This document shows, piece by piece, positions 15,739 to 23,633 of a stretch of DNA of 24,751 nt (the first letter of the stretch is position 1; every line of letters begins with the position of its first letter). The translations under genes and the position numbers were made by a program. The stretch lies in contig CAISYX010000392.1 of assembly GCA_903889815.1 (NCBI GenBank), forward strand, positions 1 through 24,751. Direction: 5' to 3'. This DNA is from an uncultured Gammaproteobacteria bacterium. GTDB lineage: Bacteria; Pseudomonadota; Gammaproteobacteria; Pseudomonadales; Pseudohongiellaceae. The notes under the pieces are model-generated. The model made no database searches and was not told where the DNA came from. It saw only the letters and a program-made list of their open reading frames with translations.

Positions 15739-16689
15739 ATGGCAAACAACTTGATGGTATTTACCGGCAATGCCCATCCGGCATTGGCTGACAAGATTGC
15801 CAGACATATTGGCCTTCCTCTGGGAGAGGCGACTGTCAGCAAGTTCAGCGACGGCGAGGTGAATGTCGAGATCAAGGAGAATGTGCGCGGCAAGGACGTC
15901 TTCATCATTCAGCCCACCTGTGCGCCGACCAATGACAGCCTGATGGAACTGATGCTGATGGCCGATGCTCTGCATCGCGCCTCTGCCAACCGCATCACCG
16001 CTGTGATTCCCTATTTCGGATATGCCCGCCAGGACCGCCGCGTGCGCTCCTCCCGCGTCGCCATCAGTGCCAAGGTTGTGGCAGACATGATCGTGGCCGT
16101 GGGAGTCAACCGCGTGCTGACAGTCGACCTTCACGCAGAACAGATTCAAGGCTTTTTCAGCATTCCCGTGGACAACGTCTACGGTTCACCTCTGCTGACA
16201 GAGGACATCGAAAGACAGAATTACCAAAACCTCACCGTTGTGTCGCCTGACGTTGGCGGTGTGGTGCGCGCGCGCGCCGTTGCCAAAAACTTGAACGTGG
16301 ACCTGGCCATCATCGACAAACGTCGTCCGCAGGCCAACGAAGCGCAGGTCATGCATATCATCGGCGAAGTGCAGGGACGAACCTGCCTGATTGTTGACGA
16401 CATGGTCGACACCGCGGGTACACTCTGCAAAGCCGCTGCTGCACTCAAGGAACACGGGGCTGCGCGCGTCGTCGCGTACTGTACGCATCCAGTTCTGTCG
16501 GGCAATGCGTTCGCCAATATCAGCACGTCCGATCTGGATGAACTGGTAGTGACTGACACGATTCCGCTCAACGAAGAGTTCCGCAACTGCAAACGCGTTC
16601 GCCAGCTCAGCATGGCGAAACTGCTGGCAGAATCCATTCGTCGCGTCAGCAACGAAGAATCCATCAGCGCGATGTTCGACAATACCTGA
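15739..16689 (+). CDS. prs: Ribose-phosphate pyrophosphokinase (PRPP synthase)
   Basis: It makes phosphoribosyl pyrophosphate from ribose-5-phosphate and ATP, the precursor for purines, pyrimidines, histidine, tryptophan and NAD. The 316-residue product is of class I type: KFSDGEVNVEI near residue 35, the flexible-loop region YFGYARQDRR near residue 95, DLHAEQIQGFF near residue 130 (metal binding) and the PRPP loop LIVDDMVDTAGT near residue 217. AAGGA lies ahead of the ATG at 15739. The 154-base gap to tRNA-Gln holds the hairpin at 15601-15627 and no promoter that I would defend. Confidence 0.98.
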   Translation: MANNLMVFTGNAHPALADKIARHIGLPLGEATVSKFSDGEVNVEIKENVRGKDVFIIQPTCAPTNDSLMELMLMADALHRASANRITAVIPYFGYARQDRRVRSSRVAISAKVVADMIVAVGVNRVLTVDLHAEQIQGFFSIPVDNVYGSPLLTEDIERQNYQNLTVVSPDVGGVVRARAVAKNLNVDLAIIDKRRPQANEAQVMHIIGEVQGRTCLIVDDMVDTAGTLCKAAAALKEHGAARVVAYCTHPVLSGNAFANISTSDLDELVVTDTIPLNEEFRNCKRVRQLSMAKLLAESIRRVSNEESISAMFDNT

Positions 16690-16796
16690 AAAGGTGTCGC
16701 ATGGCGTTGAGGACCACACGGCTGGCAGAACCTCTGGCGGCCGTGCTGGCCAAACAGGCTTCGGCAGATTTCCTGTCGGGGTCTTTGAACACCGAA

Positions 16797-16844
16797 CCCG
16801 GCTGGTCGCAAGCCGGGCAAGGTCTGACGATGTTGTGAAACATC
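16797..16844 (+). promoter_or_regulatory. Structured leader of rplY
   Basis: Within the 173-base prs-rplY gap there is a perfect hairpin CCCGGCT/AGCCGGG (16797-16803 and 16811-16817). Just before the Shine-Dalgarno come two mutually exclusive hairpins: GATGTT/AACATC (16829-16844) and TGTGA/TCACA (16834-16847). A longer-range pair CACGGC/GCCGTG (16717-16722 and 16740-16745) lies further upstream. This looks like a candidate ribosomal-protein leader; no ligand can be shown from one sequence. Confidence 0.4.
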
Positions 16845-16862
16845 ACACACTGGAGATACAAG

Positions 16863-17480
16863 ATGTCCAATGCATTTGAGCTCAACGCTACAGTCAGAGC
16901 GGATCTGGGGAAAGGTGCGAGCCGCCGCCTGCGCCGTCTGGCTGAAATGGTTCCTGCCATCATCTATGGTGAAGGCAAACCAGCCGTCAATATCAGCATC
17001 CCTCACAAGGATATTCAGAAAGCCCTGACCAACGAAGCCTTCTACTCGCACATCATCACTCTGCATGTGGATGGCAAGCCGGAGCAGGTTGTGATCAAGG
17101 CGCTGCAGCGCCACCCTGCCAAGCCGCGCATCATGCATGCCGACTTCCAGCGCGTCAGTGCTGACCGTGCCATTGTGGTGGCGGTGCCGCTGCACTTCAT
17201 CAACGAAGACAAGTGCAAGGGCGTCAAGATCGGCGGCGGCAGCATCATCAAGGCGCTGAACGAACTGCAGATCAGCTGTCTGCCGCAAGACCTGCCAGAG
17301 TTCATTGAAGTGGACTTGTCCGATCTGGGCCTTGGCGAAGCGATCCACATTTCTCAGATCAATCTGCCGAAGGGCGTTTCCAGTGTCGATCTGGCACACG
17401 GTCACGACTCTGACAATTCCGTCGTGAGCGTTCTGGCGCCACGCGGCATTGCTTCTGCTGACAATCCCGAGAAGAAGTAA
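16863..17480 (+). CDS. rplY: 50S ribosomal protein L25 (long, CTC/TL5 form)
   Basis: L25 binds 5S rRNA in the large subunit. The 205-residue product is the long form. Residues 1-95 are the 5S-binding L25 domain (VRADLGKGASRRLRRLAEMV, then PAIIYGEGKP). The rest is the TL5-type beta domain (ADRAIVVAVPLHFINEDKCK, then LPEFIEVDLSDLGLGEAIHI). E. coli has only the first part. GGAG stands about six bases before ATG 16863. It lies between prs and pth, as in Pseudomonas. The upstream gap carries several hairpins that may regulate it. Confidence 0.97.
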   Translation: MSNAFELNATVRADLGKGASRRLRRLAEMVPAIIYGEGKPAVNISIPHKDIQKALTNEAFYSHIITLHVDGKPEQVVIKALQRHPAKPRIMHADFQRVSADRAIVVAVPLHFINEDKCKGVKIGGGSIIKALNELQISCLPQDLPEFIEVDLSDLGLGEAIHISQINLPKGVSSVDLAHGHDSDNSVVSVLAPRGIASADNPEKK

Positions 17481-17514
17481 TCCCTGACGTTTACTGCGCT
17501 GCGGACCATAAATC

Positions 17515-18105
17515 ATGCAAGGCAACGCACTCAAACTGATCGTGGGCTTGGGGAATCCAGGCCCGCAATACCGCTACAACAGGCACAATGCAGGGGCCTG
17601 GTTTCTCTCCCGCGTGGCCGCTGACTTCCATGGCGAGCTGCGCGCGGAATCCAAATTCTTCGGCGAAGCGGGACGCATCACGCTGGCCGGCCAGGATGTC
17701 CGTCTGCTCTTCCCCACCACGTTCATGAACCGCAGCGGTCAGTCCGTTGCTGCGTTCTGCAGCTATTTCGACATAGCGCCTGAGAACATGCTGGTGGCCT
17801 ATGACGAGATCGACTTCGACGTGGGCACTACGCGCTTCAAACACGGAGGCGGCCACGGCGGGCACAACGGCATTCGCGACATCATCAGTGCACTGGGCGA
17901 TCAGAAAGATTTCTATCGCTTGCGCATCGGTGTTGGCCACCCGGGCAACAAGGCCCAGGTCGCAAACTTTGTCCTCAGTGACCCTTCGAAACAGGAAATG
18001 GAGGTCATCCTGGGCGATATTGACCTGGCGATCCGCACCCTTCCCCATGCGGTGAAGGGCGACTGGCAGAACGCCATGCACAACCTGCATACCAAACCCG
18101 CCTGA
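17515..18105 (+). CDS. pth: Peptidyl-tRNA hydrolase
   Basis: It frees tRNA from peptidyl-tRNA that has dropped off the ribosome. The 196-residue product begins LIVGLGNPGPQY (residues 8-19). It contains the catalytic His in RHNAGAWF, the substrate-binding Asn in TFMNRSGQSV, the YDEID motif with the Asp that polarises the His, and GGGHGGHNGIRDI, RLRIGVGHPG and VANFVLSDPS. It starts 34 bases after rplY. The Shine-Dalgarno is weak (GCGGAC). ychF follows 41 bases downstream; pth-ychF is a very common pair. Confidence 0.97.
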   Translation: MQGNALKLIVGLGNPGPQYRYNRHNAGAWFLSRVAADFHGELRAESKFFGEAGRITLAGQDVRLLFPTTFMNRSGQSVAAFCSYFDIAPENMLVAYDEIDFDVGTTRFKHGGGHGGHNGIRDIISALGDQKDFYRLRIGVGHPGNKAQVANFVLSDPSKQEMEVILGDIDLAIRTLPHAVKGDWQNAMHNLHTKPA

Positions 18106-18146
18106 GGGCGGCACAACCCGGAACAACGAGATCAAGGAATTCAAGC

Positions 18147-19238
18147 ATGGGCTTCAAATGCGGCATCGTAGGTCTCCCCAACGTGGGCAAGTCGACCTTG
18201 TTCAATGCACTGACCAAGGCGGGCATCGCTGCCGAGAACTTTCCCTTCTGCACCATTGAGCCGAACTCCGGCCTGGTGCCCATGCCGGACCCACGCCTCG
18301 ACAAGCTGTCAGCCATCGTGCAACCCCAGCGAATAATCCCCACCACCATGGAGTTCGTCGATATCGCCGGCCTGGTGGCGGGCGCCTCCAAGGGTGAAGG
18401 GCTGGGCAATCAGTTCCTGGCCAACATCCGCGAAACAGATGCCATCGCGCACGTGGTGCGCTGCTTCGAAGACACCAATGTCATCCACGTGGCCGACCGA
18501 ATCGACCCTGCTTCCGATATTGAAGTCATCAACACGGAACTCGCGCTGGCCGATCTGGAGTCCGTGGAGAAGGGCATCACCCGCCTGACTCGATTCGCCA
18601 AGGGCGGCGACAAGGACGCAGTGCGCCAGGTAGCGCTGTTCGAGCGGGTGCGCGCCCATCTCAACGAAGCGCTGCCCGTGCGCATGCTGGGCCTTGGCAA
18701 GGATGAACTGGCGGACCTTTACGGCCTGCACCTGCTGACGGTGAAGCCCACCATGTACATCGCCAACGTGGACGAGAACGGCTTCGAGAACAACCGCCAT
18801 CTTGACCGTGTGCGGGAGATTGCGGCCACCGAGGGCGCCTCCGTGGTGCCCATCTGCAACAAGCTGGAATCCGAGATCGCCGAACTGGAAGATGCCGAGA
18901 AGATGGAGTTCCTGCAGGATCTGGGCATGGTGGAACCGGGACTGGACCGAGTGATTCGCGCTGGCTACGGCCTGCTGGGACTGCAAACCTATTTCACAGC
19001 AGGCGTGAAGGAAGTCCGTGCGTGGACCGTCAAGGTTGGCGCCACCGCCCCGCAGGCAGCCGGTGTGATCCATACGGATTTCGAAAAAGGCTTCATCCGC
19101 GCCGAAGTCATCGCTTATGACGACTTCATTCAGTACAAAGGTGAGCAAGGAGCCAAGGACGCCGGAAAGTGGCGCCTGGAGGGCAAGGAGTACATCGTGC
19201 AGGACGGCGATGTGGTGCATTTCCGATTCAATGTCTGA
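18147..19238 (+). CDS. ychF: YchF/OLA1-type redox-regulated ATPase
   Basis: A P-loop protein of the Obg family that prefers ATP to GTP and associates with ribosomes; it has been linked to stress and oxidant responses. The 363-residue product has the P-loop GLPNVGKSTLFNAL at residues 8-21 and the effector region AENFPFCTIEPN. Switch II is DIAGLVAGASKGEGLGNQFL, in which the usual catalytic His is replaced by a hydrophobic residue as in the family. A coiled-coil insertion follows, and the C-terminal TGS domain ends EYIVQDGDVVHFRFNV. AAGGA is well placed before ATG 18147. Confidence 0.97.
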   Translation: MGFKCGIVGLPNVGKSTLFNALTKAGIAAENFPFCTIEPNSGLVPMPDPRLDKLSAIVQPQRIIPTTMEFVDIAGLVAGASKGEGLGNQFLANIRETDAIAHVVRCFEDTNVIHVADRIDPASDIEVINTELALADLESVEKGITRLTRFAKGGDKDAVRQVALFERVRAHLNEALPVRMLGLGKDELADLYGLHLLTVKPTMYIANVDENGFENNRHLDRVREIAATEGASVVPICNKLESEIAELEDAEKMEFLQDLGMVEPGLDRVIRAGYGLLGLQTYFTAGVKEVRAWTVKVGATAPQAAGVIHTDFEKGFIRAEVIAYDDFIQYKGEQGAKDAGKWRLEGKEYIVQDGDVVHFRFNV

Positions 19239-19262
19239 CGCGTCAGCGCGCCATTTGCAGGC

Positions 19263-19291
19263 TTGACAAGAAAAGCGCAAGTGGCCAGAAT
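19263..19291 (+). promoter_or_regulatory. Promoter for tRNA-Met
   Basis: A perfect TTGACA at 19263-19268, a 17-base spacer and CAGAAT at 19286-19291. It lies between the ychF stop and the tRNA, placing the start of transcription about 40 bases before the mature 5' end. Confidence 0.6.
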
Positions 19292-19340
19292 TCGCAGCCT
19301 CAAAACGGATCGGGGTTCCAGACCGGCCGCACAGTTCAAT

Positions 19341-19417
19341 GGCTATGTAGCTCAGTTGGTTAGAGCGCAGCATTCATAATGCTGATGTCCGTGGTTCGAG
19401 TCCACGCATAGCTACCA
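19341..19417 (+). tRNA. tRNA-Met (elongator, anticodon CAU)
   Basis: A complete cloverleaf of 77 bases with CCA encoded: acceptor GGCTATG/CATAGCT (first pair G-U), D arm GCTC/GAGC, anticodon stem CAGCA/TGCTG around TTCATAA (anticodon CAT), T arm CGTGG/CCACG with TTCGAGT. The 5' part is nearly that of E. coli elongator tRNA-Met. It lacks the initiator's three G-C pairs in the anticodon stem, and the sequence does not resemble the lysidine tRNA-Ile. It follows ychF, as in Pseudomonas. Confidence 0.93.
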
Positions 19418-19425
19418 TATAAGAC

Positions 19426-19457
19426 AAGGGCTTGCCGCAGGGCAGGCCCTTTTTTTT
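19426..19457 (+). terminator. Intrinsic terminator after tRNA-Met
   Basis: An 11-bp stem (AAGGGCTTGCC with GGCAGGCCCTT, including one G-U pair) with loop GCAG is followed by eight T residues. It starts nine bases after the tRNA and cleanly separates the housekeeping block from the accessory genes. Confidence 0.92.
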
Positions 19458-19554
19458 GTCCCACAAAAGACAGCCCGCCGGCAGACCGCGTTGTCGTGGC
19501 ACACTTCCTGCTGGCTTCGGCTGAATTCACCACTCAAATGTATACGAGGCACCC

Positions 19555-20745
19555 ATGCAAAGACGTCAATTCCTGCGCGGTTCCGCTGCACTGCTTTCCG
19601 CGGCACCGCTCGGCGCGGCAGTGGCTGCCGACATCCCTGCGGTCAGCGGCAGCAGCGCCGCGACATTGCTCTCTGACAGCAGAGAACTGACCCCTATGGT
19701 GGCGAGTCCCGACCGCATCATAGAGATGAACGTCTGCACCCGCCCCTTTCGCGCCCAAGGCCCACGCATCGAGGTGGAGCGTATCGGGCGCAAGCAGGTT
19801 GTGCACAATTATGGGCACGGGGGCAGCGGCTGGTCCCTTTCATGGGGCAGCGGACTGCTGGCCACCCAGATGGCGCAGGGAACAGGCCGGCAGCAGATTG
19901 CCATTGTGGGTTGTGGGGCCATCGGTCTGACGACGGCGCTCGTCGCGCAACAGGCAGGGCTCAGTGTCACCATTTATGCGAAAGATCGCCCTCCTTATGT
20001 CCGTTCGCAGTTCGCAACAGGCTCCTGGACGCCTGACTCGCGCATCTGCAGCACTGAGTTTGCACCAGCCTTCGCAGAACGCTGGGAGGCGATGGCGCGC
20101 TATTCCTTCCGCCGCTTTCAGTCACTGCTGGGCGTAGCCGGCGACCCGATCGAATGGCGCGACATGTACAGTCTGTCCGACAACCCTCCCGGCACTCCAG
20201 CGCCTCATGGGGAGTCGAGCGAGCCTGAGTATCCCGATTTCGAAGACACTCTGATCAGCGACCTCACCCCGCAAGCCGTTGACCTGAGTGAGCTGAATCA
20301 TCCCTTCCCCGCGCCCTATGTGCGACGCAGGCCAGCGCTGCTGTTCAACATCGCCGGCTATTCGCGTGTGCTGATGGAAGAATTCCTGGCTGCCGGAGGG
20401 CGCATCGAGACCTTCATACTCAGCGATCGCAATGACTTCGCCGCCATCGAGGAGCGCACCATCATCAATTGCACCGGCTATGGCGCGCGGGCATTGCTGA
20501 ATGACGACACGATCATTCCGGTGCGGGGCCAGACCTGCAAGCTGATTCCCCAGCCAGAAGTGCACTATGGCTTCAACTATGGCAGCCGCAAAGTATCCGT
20601 ATACCCGCGGCGCGATGGGCTGCTGGTTCAGGCCCAGGCAGAGGGCGACTTCAACAACGACAAGGAGAATCTGGATCCCTCGGAATCAATCTCGGCAGTC
20701 GAACGTCTCGCCGAAATCGTGCACGAGATGAAGATCAAAACCTGA
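19555..20745 (+). CDS. Tat-exported FAD oxidoreductase, circularly permuted D-amino acid oxidase-like
   Basis: The 396-residue protein has a twin-arginine signal (RRQFLRG at 3-9, hydrophobic core, cleavage near AVAA/D at 25), so it probably folds with FAD inside and is exported. Residues about 53-105 are the end of a normal D-amino acid oxidase: RPFR at 63-66 (Arg63 aligns with the carboxylate-binding Arg of DAAO), RIEVER, and the HNYGHGGSG flavin loop at 84-92. Only then comes the FAD GxGxxG at 119-124 (VGCGAIGLTTAL), followed by INCTGYGARAL (304-314), PVRGQTCKL (322-330) and VYPRRDG (349-355). The chain stops after the helix that normally precedes the moved segment. Substrate is unknown: the DAAO tyrosine of YxxP appears to be Ser348. 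Met1 at 19555 has GAGG five bases upstream. An amino-acid or amine oxidase is the likely class. Confidence 0.82.
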   Translation: MQRRQFLRGSAALLSAAPLGAAVAADIPAVSGSSAATLLSDSRELTPMVASPDRIIEMNVCTRPFRAQGPRIEVERIGRKQVVHNYGHGGSGWSLSWGSGLLATQMAQGTGRQQIAIVGCGAIGLTTALVAQQAGLSVTIYAKDRPPYVRSQFATGSWTPDSRICSTEFAPAFAERWEAMARYSFRRFQSLLGVAGDPIEWRDMYSLSDNPPGTPAPHGESSEPEYPDFEDTLISDLTPQAVDLSELNHPFPAPYVRRRPALLFNIAGYSRVLMEEFLAAGGRIETFILSDRNDFAAIEERTIINCTGYGARALLNDDTIIPVRGQTCKLIPQPEVHYGFNYGSRKVSVYPRRDGLLVQAQAEGDFNNDKENLDPSESISAVERLAEIVHEMKIKT

Positions 20746-20875
20746 ACAGACAAGCCGCTCTCTTCGCCGAAGTGACACTTCTGGGCTATGCTTGCGCCTT
20801 CGAACAGGCGACGGTCGGTCGCCGTGCGCCAGATCTGCCAGCTCCCTGGCTTCGCGCGACCTCAGGAGAACACAC

Positions 20876-21760
20876 ATGCAGACGCTCCAGTTGAGCGGCC
20901 CGCTGGTCAGCGTGGACTGGCTGGCCTCGGCGCTGCGCCATGCGGCAGCCGAAAGCACGGACCTTGTGGTGCTGGACGCCAGCTGGCACCTGCCCACAGC
21001 GGGCCGGGATGGCGAGGCCGAATGGCAGCAGGAGCGCATCGCCAATGCCCGATACTTTGATTTCGACAGGCGCATTTGCGACCGTGACTCGGCCCTGCCG
21101 CACATGATGCCGGATGCGCAGTTGTTCACCACGGAAATGCGTCGCCTGGGCGTCAACCAGGACAGCATCGTGGTGGTGTATGACAGCGTCGGCATCTTCT
21201 CGGCACCGCGGGCATGGTGGATGTTGCGGGCAATGGGACACCAGCGCTGCGCCGTGCTTGATGGCGGATTGCCGGCGTGGAAACGCGCCGGTCATGCCCT
21301 GGCAACGGAGCCGCCGGAGACGGCTGGACACACTGCCGCAACAGGGGACTTCACGGCGCGTTACCGCTCTTCGCTCATCAGCGACTGGCGCGACGTATTG
21401 CTGGCCACGACCGCTGCCGACGCACGCATCCTCGACGCCCGCTCGGCGGACCGCTTCTACGGCCGCGCGCCGGAACCTCGTCCGGGTCTGCGCGGTGGCC
21501 ACATGCCCGGAGCCCGCAGCCTGCCGTTCGACCAACTGGTTCGCGACGGGCATCTGAAACCGCTGAACGAACTAAAGGTGCTGCTGGAGGCGCAGCTGCT
21601 GCCAGGGTCAAGAGTGATCGCGAGCTGCGGCTCGGGCGTCACTTCCTGTGTAGTAGCGTTTGCTGCGCAACTGGCGGGGTACAAGGATGTGTCGGTCTAT
21701 GACGGATCATGGGCCGAGTGGGGGGCTGGCGATACTTTACCCGTCGTCACCACCGACTAA
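20876..21760 (+). CDS. sseA: 3-mercaptopyruvate sulfurtransferase (tandem rhodanese)
   Basis: It moves sulfur from 3-mercaptopyruvate to a thiol acceptor, releasing pyruvate and, with reductant, sulfide. The 294-residue product has two rhodanese domains: an inactive N-terminal one (VLDASWHLPTAGRDGEAEW, ARYFDFDRRICD, VVVYDSVGIFSAPRAWWMLR) and an active C-terminal one (ILDARSADRFYGRAPEPRPG, GHMPGARSLPF). The active loop is CGSGVT in SCGSGVTSC. CGSGVT is the mercaptopyruvate form; thiosulfate rhodaneses usually have CRKGVT. I chose ATG 20876 because AGGAG lies about eight bases before it; the open frame extends to 20792 without family similarity. No signal peptide is present, so it should be cytoplasmic. 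It lies 130 bases after the DAAO-like gene on the same strand. Confidence 0.93.
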   Translation: MQTLQLSGPLVSVDWLASALRHAAAESTDLVVLDASWHLPTAGRDGEAEWQQERIANARYFDFDRRICDRDSALPHMMPDAQLFTTEMRRLGVNQDSIVVVYDSVGIFSAPRAWWMLRAMGHQRCAVLDGGLPAWKRAGHALATEPPETAGHTAATGDFTARYRSSLISDWRDVLLATTAADARILDARSADRFYGRAPEPRPGLRGGHMPGARSLPFDQLVRDGHLKPLNELKVLLEAQLLPGSRVIASCGSGVTSCVVAFAAQLAGYKDVSVYDGSWAEWGAGDTLPVVTTD

Positions 21761-21772
21761 TCACCGTATACT
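21744..21772 (+). promoter_or_regulatory. Promoter candidate for the VC0807-type gene
   Basis: TCGTCA at 21744-21749, a 17-base spacer and TATACT at 21767-21772, overlapping the end of sseA. Transcription would begin about 35 bases before the ATG at 21814. Confidence 0.4.
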
Positions 21773-21813
21773 CCGATTTCCTGAAAGTCAGCCCGAAACA
21801 GACAATCGCGACC

Positions 21814-22569
21814 ATGACAACTGGCAACTCCGACAACACCAACGCAACAACACTGAACGCTGAGACCAAAGCAGCTGGCGCCCCGCCCAAGGGCAGTTTC
21901 CTGGCCAATCTCGCCTTCAACATCGTCATCCCGGTGTTCATCCTGAGCAAGCTCAGCGGCGCCGAGAGTCTTGGTCCGTCACTGAGCATCGTGTTCGCGC
22001 TGGCCTTCCCCATCGGCTATGGCCTGTGGGACCTGCGTCAGTCCGGCAAGGTGAACCCTTTCTCCATACTGGGCGTGGTGAGCGTGTTCCTGACCGGCGG
22101 CATCAGCCTGCTGCAGCTCGACCCGCAGTACATCGCCATCAAGGAGGCGGCCATCCCCGCCTGCATCGGCATCGCGGTACTGTTCACGCAGCGCACGCGC
22201 TTCCCGCTGGTAAAGACGCTGATTCTGAATGCGCAACTGGTGCGCACCGATGCCTTGTACGAGGCTCTGTCGCAGCGCGGCAACACAGCGCTTTTCGAGA
22301 AGCGCCTCGGGCAGGCGTCGCTGATTGTGGCGGGGAGTTTCTTCGTGTCTTCGACGCTGAATTACTTGCTGGCCAAGATCATTCTGGTGAGTCCGCCCGG
22401 AACGACGGAGTTCAGTGAAGAACTCGGGCGCATGACGGCCTTGAGCTACCCGGTGATTGCGCTGCCGAGCATGGTCATCCTGATGCTGGCCATCTGGTTC
22501 GTGTTTTCCCAGATCAGGAAACTGACGGGCGAGAGCCTCGAAACCTTCCTGGTAGATCCCGGCGCCTGA
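21814..22569 (+). CDS. VC0807-family integral membrane protein
   Basis: The 251-residue inner-membrane protein is of unknown function. After a polar Thr/Asn/Ala-rich N-terminus there are about six hydrophobic segments: NLAFNIVIPVFIL, LSIVFALAFPIGYGLW, SILGVVSVFLTGGISLL, IPACIGIAVLFT, ASLIVAGSFFVSSTLNYLLA and VIALPSMVILMLAIWFVF. The pattern IKEAAIPACIG plus TRFPLVKTLILN is what I associate with the VC0807 family; this is recall only. I chose ATG 21814 rather than the upstream in-frame start at 21709, which would overlap sseA. There is no clear Shine-Dalgarno. It is convergent with the iron transporter genes, 20 bases away. Confidence 0.72.
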   Translation: MTTGNSDNTNATTLNAETKAAGAPPKGSFLANLAFNIVIPVFILSKLSGAESLGPSLSIVFALAFPIGYGLWDLRQSGKVNPFSILGVVSVFLTGGISLLQLDPQYIAIKEAAIPACIGIAVLFTQRTRFPLVKTLILNAQLVRTDALYEALSQRGNTALFEKRLGQASLIVAGSFFVSSTLNYLLAKIILVSPPGTTEFSEELGRMTALSYPVIALPSMVILMLAIWFVFSQIRKLTGESLETFLVDPGA

Positions 22570-22578
22570 TCAGGCACC
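22561..22578. repeat. Palindrome at the VC0807/fbpC convergence
   Basis: GGCGCCTGATCAGGCACC is palindromic over 18 bases except for one pair; the central GCCTGATCAGGC is perfect. It overlaps the stop codon of the membrane protein gene and lies in the 20-base gap to the convergent ATPase gene. No T-run is attached, so its role as a terminator is unproven. Confidence 0.35.
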
Positions 22579-22589
22579 AAGCTCAGCCC

Positions 22590-23633
22590 TCAGCGGCGGA
22601 ATGCCACCAGGTGATCCATCTCGATATGGATACCAATCATCTCGCCCTGCGCATGCCGATGGTGGCTGGGCACCAGACTGAGCACATGCGTGCCATCAGG
22701 CATCTCCAGCGTGTACAGGTACTGCGAGCCCCGGAAGGCCTTGTCCAGCACCTTGGCGGTCTTGGGGCTGTCGTCGTCATGAATGACATCATCCGGGCGA
22801 ATCAGCACTGACAGGGCCGTGCCCGTCGGAAAACCGTGCAACTCGCCGCCGCCCAGTATCCCAAGGGCAGTTTCCACACGCTCTTCATCCAGCACCGTGC
22901 CGTCCAGAAACACGCCTTCTCCCACAAAGTCTGCCACGTAGGCACAGACCGGCTGGTGATAGAGTTCGAACGGCGTGCTCCACTGCAGCAGCTCTCCTGC
23001 GCGCATCACGCCGATCTCATCGGCCATGGCGAACGCTTCGTACTGATTGTGGCTGACCAGAATCGCGGTGATACCGTCGTGCTTTAACACCAGACGTATC
23101 TCCCGGGCAATCTGCTCACGCAGCTCCACGTCCAGGCTCGCAAAGGGCTCATCCAGCAACAGAATGCGAGGCTTCGGGGCCATGGCCCTTGCTACTGCCA
23201 CGCGCTGCTGCTGGCCGCCGGACAGTCGGTGCGGATAAACATCCAGGTACTCGGCAATCTTGAGCATGCCGGCCAGTTCCTGCACGCGGGCGGTGCGCGC
23301 GGCAGCGCTCATGCCTTTCAGGCCAAAGCTGATGTTGTCTCGCACCGTGAGATGGGGAAACAAGGCGTAGTCCTGAAACACCATGCCGACGTGCCGCTGT
23401 TCGACAGGCAGACTGTACTGGGAATTGCTCACGACATTGCCGGCAATCCGGATCTCGCCCTGCAGCGCGGGCTCGAACCCTGCGATTGCGCGCAGCAGGG
23501 TGGTCTTGCCGCAGCCACTCGGGCCCAGCAGGCAGCCGATCATGCCTTCCTGCAGATGCAGGCTGATGTTGCGGACGATGACGGTACGCTCAAGGGCGAC
23601 GGACACATTGTTCAGTTCAAGTACGTGAGTCAT
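22590..23633 (-). CDS. fbpC: Iron(III)-type ABC transporter ATPase (FbpC-like)
   Basis: This is the ATP-hydrolysing subunit that powers import through the adjacent permease. The 347-residue product has Walker A GPSGCGKTT at 37-45, the Q-loop VFQDYALFP near 85-93, signature LSGGQQQR at 137-144, Walker B RILLLDEPFASLD at 156-168 and H-loop His195 in LVSHNQYEA. The common form there is HDQ, so Asn replaces the usual Asp. A TOBE-like C-terminal domain follows (SVLIRPDDVIHDD near residue 272). The CUT/Fbp subfamily and the FbpB-like partner make ferric iron the best guess; other anions or spermidine cannot be excluded. It overlaps the permease gene by 17 bases, so translation is likely coupled. 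Confidence 0.87.
   Translation of the reverse strand: MTHVLELNNVSVALERTVIVRNISLHLQEGMIGCLLGPSGCGKTTLLRAIAGFEPALQGEIRIAGNVVSNSQYSLPVEQRHVGMVFQDYALFPHLTVRDNISFGLKGMSAAARTARVQELAGMLKIAEYLDVYPHRLSGGQQQRVAVARAMAPKPRILLLDEPFASLDVELREQIAREIRLVLKHDGITAILVSHNQYEAFAMADEIGVMRAGELLQWSTPFELYHQPVCAYVADFVGEGVFLDGTVLDEERVETALGILGGGELHGFPTGTALSVLIRPDDVIHDDDSPKTAKVLDKAFRGSQYLYTLEMPDGTHVLSLVPSHHRHAQGEMIGIHIEMDHLVAFRR

Noticed and set aside
16834..16847. CRP/FNR-type site TGTGA-TCACA before rplY
   Set aside because: The half-sites are only four bases apart instead of six and lie against the Shine-Dalgarno; an RNA hairpin is the better reading.
20746..20875. Missing C-terminal part of the DAAO-like protein lost by frameshift
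   Set aside because: The expected RPxR and HNYGHGG motifs are not encoded downstream in any frame I read; they are already present at the N-terminus, which supports permutation instead.
20792..20875. N-terminal extension of the sulfurtransferase, possibly a targeting peptide
   Set aside because: The residues are Arg/Ser-rich without a hydrophobic core, and AGGAG sits just before ATG 20876.
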